Position numbers and translations under genes: made by a program. Positions 6,073 to 9,921 of a stretch of 9,921 nt of DNA are shown here, piece by piece. The first letter of the stretch is position 1. Every line of letters starts with the position of its first letter. Origin of the DNA: an uncultured Lachnospiraceae bacterium (GTDB taxonomy: Bacteria; Bacillota; Clostridia; Lachnospirales; Lachnospiraceae); the NCBI GenBank assembly GCA_910586005.1, contig CAJUHG010000026.1, positions 1 through 9,921 on the forward strand, in the 5' to 3' direction. The notes below the pieces were generated by a model. The model saw only the letters and a list, made by a program, of their open reading frames with translations. It made no database searches and was not told where the DNA came from.

Positions 6073-7401
6073 ATGGACTTATTTGAGTATATGAGGGAAC
6101 AAAATCAAAAGAAAGATTCTCCCTTAGCAAGTCGTCTGCGTCCTACCTGTTTAGAAGAGGTGGAAGGACAACAACATATGATAGGAAAAGATAAATTATT
6201 GTATCGTGCAATACAGGCAGATAATGTTAGCTCTATTGTTTTTTATGGTCCTCCTGGGACTGGAAAAACTACATTAGCGAAAGTGATTGCCAATACTACA
6301 AGAGCAGAGTTTACTCAGATAAATGCCACTTCTTCTGGAAAAAAGGATATGGAAGAAGTGATACAACAAGCAAAAAACAATTTGGGAATGTATGGAAAGA
6401 AGACCATATTGTTTATTGATGAGATTCATCGTTTTAATAAATCTCAACAAGATTATCTTCTTCCTTTTGTAGAAGATGGCACAATTATTCTAATTGGAGC
6501 TACTACAGAAAATCCATATTTTGAAGTAAATAGAGCGCTTTTATCACGTTCTATTATATTTGAATTAAAGCCCTTAACAAAAGAGGATATCAAAAAAATT
6601 TTGATGCGTGCTATTACAGATAAGGAAAAGGGAATGGGAAGCTATCATGTAGTGTTAGAAGAGGATGCACTAGAATTTTTAGCAGATATGGCAAATGGAG
6701 ATGCAAGGGCAGCATTGACAGCTCTTGAATTGGGAGTTCTTACCACGCCTCGCAAAGAGGATGGAAAAATACACATTACATTATCAGAAGCCTCAGAATG
6801 TATTCAAAAACGGGTAGTTCAATATGATAAAGCTGGAGATAATCATTATGACACTGTTTCAGCTTTTATTAAAAGTATGAGAGGTTCAGATCCAGATGCA
6901 GCAGTCTATTATCTTGCAAAAATGCTTTATGCAGGGGAAGATATTAAAATTATTGCCAGACGTATTATGATTTGTGCTTCAGAAGATGTAGGAAATGCAG
7001 ACCCAAATGCATTAATGGTAGCGGTTAGCGCATCTTTGGCGGTGGAGCGAATTGGTATGCCAGAAGCCCAGATTATTCTCTCTCAGGCTGTGACTTATGT
7101 GGCAAGCGCCCCAAAAAGTAATGCAGCTTGTGTGGCGATTGAGCGTGCGATGGAAACGGTTCAAAATACATCAACCGCACCTATTCCAGTGCATTTACAA
7201 GATTGTCATTATAAAGGCTCTCAGAAACTTGGACATGGTTTAGGATATCTTTATGCACATGATTTTCCCAATCATTATGTAAAACAACAATATCTGCCAG
7301 ATGGTCTTACAGATGCATGTTTCTATGAGCCAACAGAAAATGGATATGAAAAACAGATAAAAGAATATATGTCATTTTTAAAAGGATTTTCAGAAAACTG
7401 A
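6073..7401 (+). CDS. rarA: Replication-associated recombination protein A (AAA+ ATPase, RarA/MgsA)
   Basis: This cytoplasmic AAA+ ATPase of the clamp-loader clade is related to eukaryotic Mgs1/WRNIP1 and acts at stalled replication forks and on single-strand DNA ends. Visible motifs are Walker A GPPGTGKT (59-66), Walker B ILFIDEIH (112-119), the HRFNKSQQD stretch typical of the family, sensor 1 ATTEN (143-147) and an SRS arginine-finger region (158-160). The C-terminal tetramerisation domain is recognisable by MRGSDPDAA, ARRIMICASEDVGNADP and the HYKGSQKLGHG block. The 442-residue length is normal for a complete protein. AAGGAGG at 6059-6065, 7 nt before the ATG, fixes the start. It stands alone between a terminator upstream and a promoter downstream. 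Assignment is very secure. Confidence 0.96.
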   Translation: MDLFEYMREQNQKKDSPLASRLRPTCLEEVEGQQHMIGKDKLLYRAIQADNVSSIVFYGPPGTGKTTLAKVIANTTRAEFTQINATSSGKKDMEEVIQQAKNNLGMYGKKTILFIDEIHRFNKSQQDYLLPFVEDGTIILIGATTENPYFEVNRALLSRSIIFELKPLTKEDIKKILMRAITDKEKGMGSYHVVLEEDALEFLADMANGDARAALTALELGVLTTPRKEDGKIHITLSEASECIQKRVVQYDKAGDNHYDTVSAFIKSMRGSDPDAAVYYLAKMLYAGEDIKIIARRIMICASEDVGNADPNALMVAVSASLAVERIGMPEAQIILSQAVTYVASAPKSNAACVAIERAMETVQNTSTAPIPVHLQDCHYKGSQKLGHGLGYLYAHDFPNHYVKQQYLPDGLTDACFYEPTENGYEKQIKEYMSFLKGFSEN

Positions 7402-7527
7402 TTTCAGAAAAGGAGCAAAAAGTATATTGGTTTCAGGCAATGAGTAGTTCATACAAGGACAGGAAGCATAATTTTATATAAAAAGTCTTTGACAGGAAAA
7501 CAAATGTAAATTTAGGAAAGAAAATAC

Positions 7528-7556
7528 TTTACAAGATAGCATTGATAGTGCATAAT
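7528..7556 (+). promoter_or_regulatory. Sigma-A-type promoter for the aminotransferase gene
   Basis: A -35 box TTTACA (7528-7533) is separated by exactly 17 bp from a -10 box CATAAT (7551-7556); each matches the consensus at five of six positions. Transcription would begin near 7563 and give a leader of about 60 nt. The leader contains a small CTGTT/AACAG hairpin (7587-7599) before the AGGAGG. A TTGACA at 7489-7494 has no matching -10 box. No T-box or riboswitch signature is seen in 7402-7626. Confidence 0.65.
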
Positions 7557-7626
7557 AAGGAAGGTTGAAAAAGAGGTTAAAAAAGGCTGTTTTGAACAGT
7601 AAAAAGAAGTTCAGGAGGAATGAAAC

Positions 7627-8913
7627 ATGCAGTCATATCAAGAAATGAGTAAAGAAGAATTATTGCAAGAAAAAGCAAAATTAGAAGCAATTTATAGAAG
7701 ATTTGCTAATAGTGGATTGAAATTGGATATGTCTAGAGGAAAACCCTCTGCAGAACAGTTGGATTTATCTATGGGAATGATGGACGTACTAAATAGTAGT
7801 ACAGATTTAAGTTGCGAGGATGGAACTGACTGTAGAAATTATGGTGTACTGGATGGAATTCAGGAGGCAAAAGTTCTGTTAGGAGATATGATTGAATGTC
7901 ATCCAGATAATATTATTATTTATGGTAATTCTAGTTTAAATATTATGTATGATACGGTTTCACGTTCTATGACTCATGGGGTAATGGGAAATACGCCCTG
8001 GTGTAAGTTAGATAAAGTGAAATTCCTATGTCCTGTACCAGGTTATGATAGACATTTTACGATAACAGAATATTTTGGAATTGAGATGATTAATATTCCT
8101 ATGCTTTCTACTGGTCCAGATATGGATATGGTGGAGGAACTTGTAAGTCGGGATGATACGATTAAAGCAATTTGGTGTGTACCAAAATATTCCAATCCTC
8201 AAGGAATCACATATTCTGATGAGACGGTTCGTAGGTTTGCAAGATTAAAACCGGCTGCAAAAGATTTCCGCATTTATTGGGACAATGCATATGGAGTACA
8301 TCATTTATATGATATCGACCAAGATAACTTGGTAGAAATTTTGGCAGAGTGTAAACGTGCAGGGAATCCTGATATGGTTTATAAATTCTGTTCTACTTCT
8401 AAAATTAGTTTTCCAGGTTCTGGTGTAGCTGCAATTGCGGCTTCTGCAAATAATTTGGTAGAAATCAGAGAACAGATGAAAGTAGCAACTATTGGTCATG
8501 ATAAAGTGAATCAATTGCGTCATGTAAGATTTTTTAAGGATATTTATGGTATGACAGAACATATGAGAAAACATGCAAATATTTTGCGACCAAAGTTTGA
8601 AATGATTATTGATACCTTTGAACGGGAATTGGATGGTAGAGGTGCAGGAAGTTGGATTACACCAAAAGGAGGATATTTTATTGCTTTTGAGGCATTAGAA
8701 GGCTGTGCAAAAGCAATTGTGGCAAAAGCAAAAAAAGCTGGTGTTACAATGACTCCTGCTGGAGCTCCTTACCCTTATGGAAAAGATCCACATGATTCTA
8801 CGATCCGCATTGCACCAACTTATCCAACATTAGAAGATTTAAAAATAGCTACAGATGTTTTTGTTACTTGTGTAAAACTGGTAAGTATTGACAAGGTTTT
8901 AGAGAGTAAATAG
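7627..8913 (+). CDS. Aspartate aminotransferase, type Ic (PLP-dependent, class I fold)
   Basis: This is a cytoplasmic PLP enzyme predicted to transfer the amino group between aspartate (or a similar amino acid) and 2-oxoglutarate. It resembles the subgroup Ic family that includes Corynebacterium AspT, often named a MocR-type or alanine-glyoxylate-like aminotransferase. Visible features are YGNSSLNIMYD (99-109, the phosphate/cofactor contact region), PKYSNPQG (186-193, with the conserved Asn190), WDNAYGVHHLY (218-228, with Asp219 and Tyr222), the Schiff-base Lys259 in STSKISFPGSG, and Arg394 in STIRIAPTYP, which should bind the substrate carboxylate. The 428-residue length is normal for this subgroup. 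AGGAGG (7613-7618) lies 8 nt before the ATG. The gene has its own promoter and terminator and so is monocistronic. Family is secure; exact substrate preference is inferred. Confidence 0.9.
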   Translation: MQSYQEMSKEELLQEKAKLEAIYRRFANSGLKLDMSRGKPSAEQLDLSMGMMDVLNSSTDLSCEDGTDCRNYGVLDGIQEAKVLLGDMIECHPDNIIIYGNSSLNIMYDTVSRSMTHGVMGNTPWCKLDKVKFLCPVPGYDRHFTITEYFGIEMINIPMLSTGPDMDMVEELVSRDDTIKAIWCVPKYSNPQGITYSDETVRRFARLKPAAKDFRIYWDNAYGVHHLYDIDQDNLVEILAECKRAGNPDMVYKFCSTSKISFPGSGVAAIAASANNLVEIREQMKVATIGHDKVNQLRHVRFFKDIYGMTEHMRKHANILRPKFEMIIDTFERELDGRGAGSWITPKGGYFIAFEALEGCAKAIVAKAKKAGVTMTPAGAPYPYGKDPHDSTIRIAPTYPTLEDLKIATDVFVTCVKLVSIDKVLESK

Positions 8914-8952
8914 TTTTATAAAACGAAAAGATAAAAAATAGTAGAAGGCAAA

Positions 8953-9000
8953 GCAGCCAGAAACTTGATAAAACTTCAAGGGATGGCTGCCTTTTGTTTG
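8953..9000 (+). terminator. Intrinsic terminator after the aminotransferase gene
   Basis: GCAGCCA (8953-8959) pairs with TGGCTGC (8984-8990). Inside it CTTGA/TCAAG can also pair, giving a stacked hairpin. The right arm runs into CTTTTGTTTG (8991-9000). An alternative outer pairing uses the AAGG/CCTT bases flanking the stem. Confidence 0.8.
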
Positions 9001-9172
9001 CGCGAAGGAAAAGTATGATGCTTATAATTTATGAAAATATGCTTTCTATGGTTTGAAAAGAAGAAAAGAGAGAGATTTATTTTTTTATTTGAAATTATAG
9101 AGCTATTAAGTATTAAATTTGTATAAAATAACAAAAAAATATAGAAAAACCTAATGATTTTTATTTATTTTA
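9001..9172. other. AT-rich spacer without a recognised gene
   Basis: Apart from an isolated TATAAT (9023-9028) with no matching -35 box and a T-run (about 9076-9087) with no stem in front of it, I see no gene, repeat or RNA in this stretch. The A/T tracts just before the promoter at 9173 could act as an UP-like element. Confidence 0.5.
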
Positions 9173-9181
9173 TGGTATAAT
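9173..9181 (+). promoter_or_regulatory. Extended -10 promoter for the alarmone synthetase gene
   Basis: TGGTATAAT contains a perfect TATAAT (9176-9181) preceded by the TGn extended -10 motif. No good -35 box is present at the usual distance, as is common for extended -10 promoters, and the upstream DNA is A/T-tract rich. Transcription would start near 9188, about 97 nt before the start codon. Confidence 0.6.
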
Positions 9182-9198
9182 AATACTAGATGTTATAG

Positions 9199-9243
9199 TA
9201 CCCCGAATGGGTATAGGTTATCATATTCATTCTAGAATATGAT
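9199..9243 (+). promoter_or_regulatory. Two hairpins in the 5' leader of the alarmone synthetase gene
   Basis: TACCC (9199-9203) can pair with GGGTA (9209-9213). A 9-bp perfect inverted repeat follows: ATCATATTC (9220-9228) with GAATATGAT (9235-9243). Neither is followed by a T-run, so they are not terminators. They could be a protein-binding operator just after the promoter, or RNA structures in the leader. Confidence 0.45.
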
Positions 9244-9284
9244 TATATCAAATAATTTAGAAAGGATAGAAAGAAGGAAAGAAA

Positions 9285-9921
9285 ATGGAAGTACCCATAT
9301 TTAATGAAGGTGTGACCAGTTGGGAAACGGTTATTTTCTTATATAACTCAGCTTTGAAAGAAGTAGGAACTAAAGTAGAGATTTTGAATGATGAATTTCG
9401 GCATGTACATAAATATAATCCGATTGAATATATTAAAACTAGAATCAAAACACCAGAGAGTATTGTTAAGAAACTGAAACGCCACGGGTATGAAAGTACA
9501 ATAGATAATATGGTAAACCATGTAAATGATATTGCTGGAGTAAGAGTGGTATGTTCTTTTACTTCTGATATTTATCGATTAGCCGAAATGATTGGAAGGC
9601 AAAATGATTTAACGGTAGTTTCCATTAAAGATTATATTAAAAATCCAAAAGATAGTGGATATAAAAGTTATCATATGTTAGTGACGGTTCCTATATTTTT
9701 GACAAATGGAGTAGTAGATACCAAGGTTGAGATTCAAATTAGGACTATTGCTATGGATTTCTGGGCGAGTTTAGAACATAAAATATATTATAAATTTGAA
9801 GGCAATGCACCAGAGTATATTAGCAGGGAACTGCGGGAATGTTCGGGAATTATCTCTATGCTGGACGCCAAAATGCTAAGTTTGAATGAAATAGTTGGAA
9901 AAGCAAAAGAAGAGCAGGAAG
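9285..9921 (+). CDS. Small alarmone synthetase, RelA/SpoT nucleotidyltransferase domain (RelQ/YjbM-like), 3' end outside window
   Basis: This is predicted to make (p)ppGpp from ATP and GDP/GTP in the cytoplasm as a single-domain synthetase. Of the gene, 212 codons are present and the frame is open to the window edge. Visible blocks are NPIEYIKTRIKTPESIVKKL (45-64), VNDIAGVRVVC (about 80-90), the IKDYIKNPKDSGYKSYH region (the GYxSxH substrate motif of the family) and VEIQIRTIAMDFWASLEHK (the conserved ExQIRT and FWA-LEHK catalytic blocks). No HD hydrolase domain precedes them and no TGS/ACT domain could fit before the start, which separates it from full-length Rel. The start ATG has AAGGA at 9274-9278, 6 nt upstream. 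Small synthetases of this kind are about 210-270 residues long, so most of it is here. Family call is firm; RelQ versus another small synthetase is less certain. Confidence 0.9.
   Translation, partial: MEVPIFNEGVTSWETVIFLYNSALKEVGTKVEILNDEFRHVHKYNPIEYIKTRIKTPESIVKKLKRHGYESTIDNMVNHVNDIAGVRVVCSFTSDIYRLAEMIGRQNDLTVVSIKDYIKNPKDSGYKSYHMLVTVPIFLTNGVVDTKVEIQIRTIAMDFWASLEHKIYYKFEGNAPEYISRELRECSGIISMLDAKMLSLNEIVGKAKEEQE

Noticed and set aside
7402..7626. T-box or amino-acid riboswitch in front of the aminotransferase
   Set aside because: No T-box conserved sequence and no terminator/antiterminator pair are present. There is only a simple promoter and a 5-bp hairpin.
9023..9028. TATAAT as an additional promoter
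   Set aside because: No -35 box at a suitable distance, no extended -10 motif, and a better promoter lies at 9173-9181.

Overview
The window is AT-rich chromosomal DNA whose genes all lie on the + strand, with strong AGGAGG-type ribosome binding sites and intrinsic terminators. The gene types point to a low-GC Gram-positive anaerobe, most likely a gut Clostridia/Lachnospiraceae member: a type Ic aspartate aminotransferase, a RarA ATPase, a RelQ-like small alarmone synthetase and a MacAB/YknXYZ-like exporter. This placement is inferred from protein style and base composition, not from a marker gene.

Layout. (1) Positions 1-362 hold the C-terminal part of serine hydroxymethyltransferase (glyA). 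A perfect 18-bp hairpin and an intrinsic terminator follow. (2) Positions 724-5877 are a four-gene export operon: HlyD/MacA-like adaptor 1 (724-1935), an ABC ATPase (2299-2991), HlyD/MacA-like adaptor 2 (2984-4591) and a MacB/FtsX-type permease (4621-5877), closed by a terminator. An acidic, tandem-repeat tail (to 2277) lies in frame behind the TAG of adaptor 1. (3) Positions 6073-7401 are rarA, preceded by a short leader that can fold. (4) Positions 7627-8913 are a PLP-dependent aspartate aminotransferase with its own promoter and terminator. (5) From 9285 to the window end is the first part of a RelA/SpoT-domain small alarmone synthetase with a hairpin-containing leader.

The exporter is the unusual part. 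ATPase and permease would form the energised inner-membrane pump, and the two membrane-anchored adaptors would build the extracellular conduit, as in the MacAB and Bacillus YknXYZ systems. Having two different adaptors for one pump is notable. Adaptor 2 carries about 168 residues, including a small domain with a CxxxC pair between two acidic Pro-rich linkers, exactly where adaptor 1 has only a short loop at the tip of its coiled-coil hairpin. Adaptor 1 has lost, or conditionally reads into, a 113-residue acidic tail containing a nearly identical 39-bp repeat. Substrate and regulator are not evident from the window. The remaining genes are ordinary housekeeping or stress genes.
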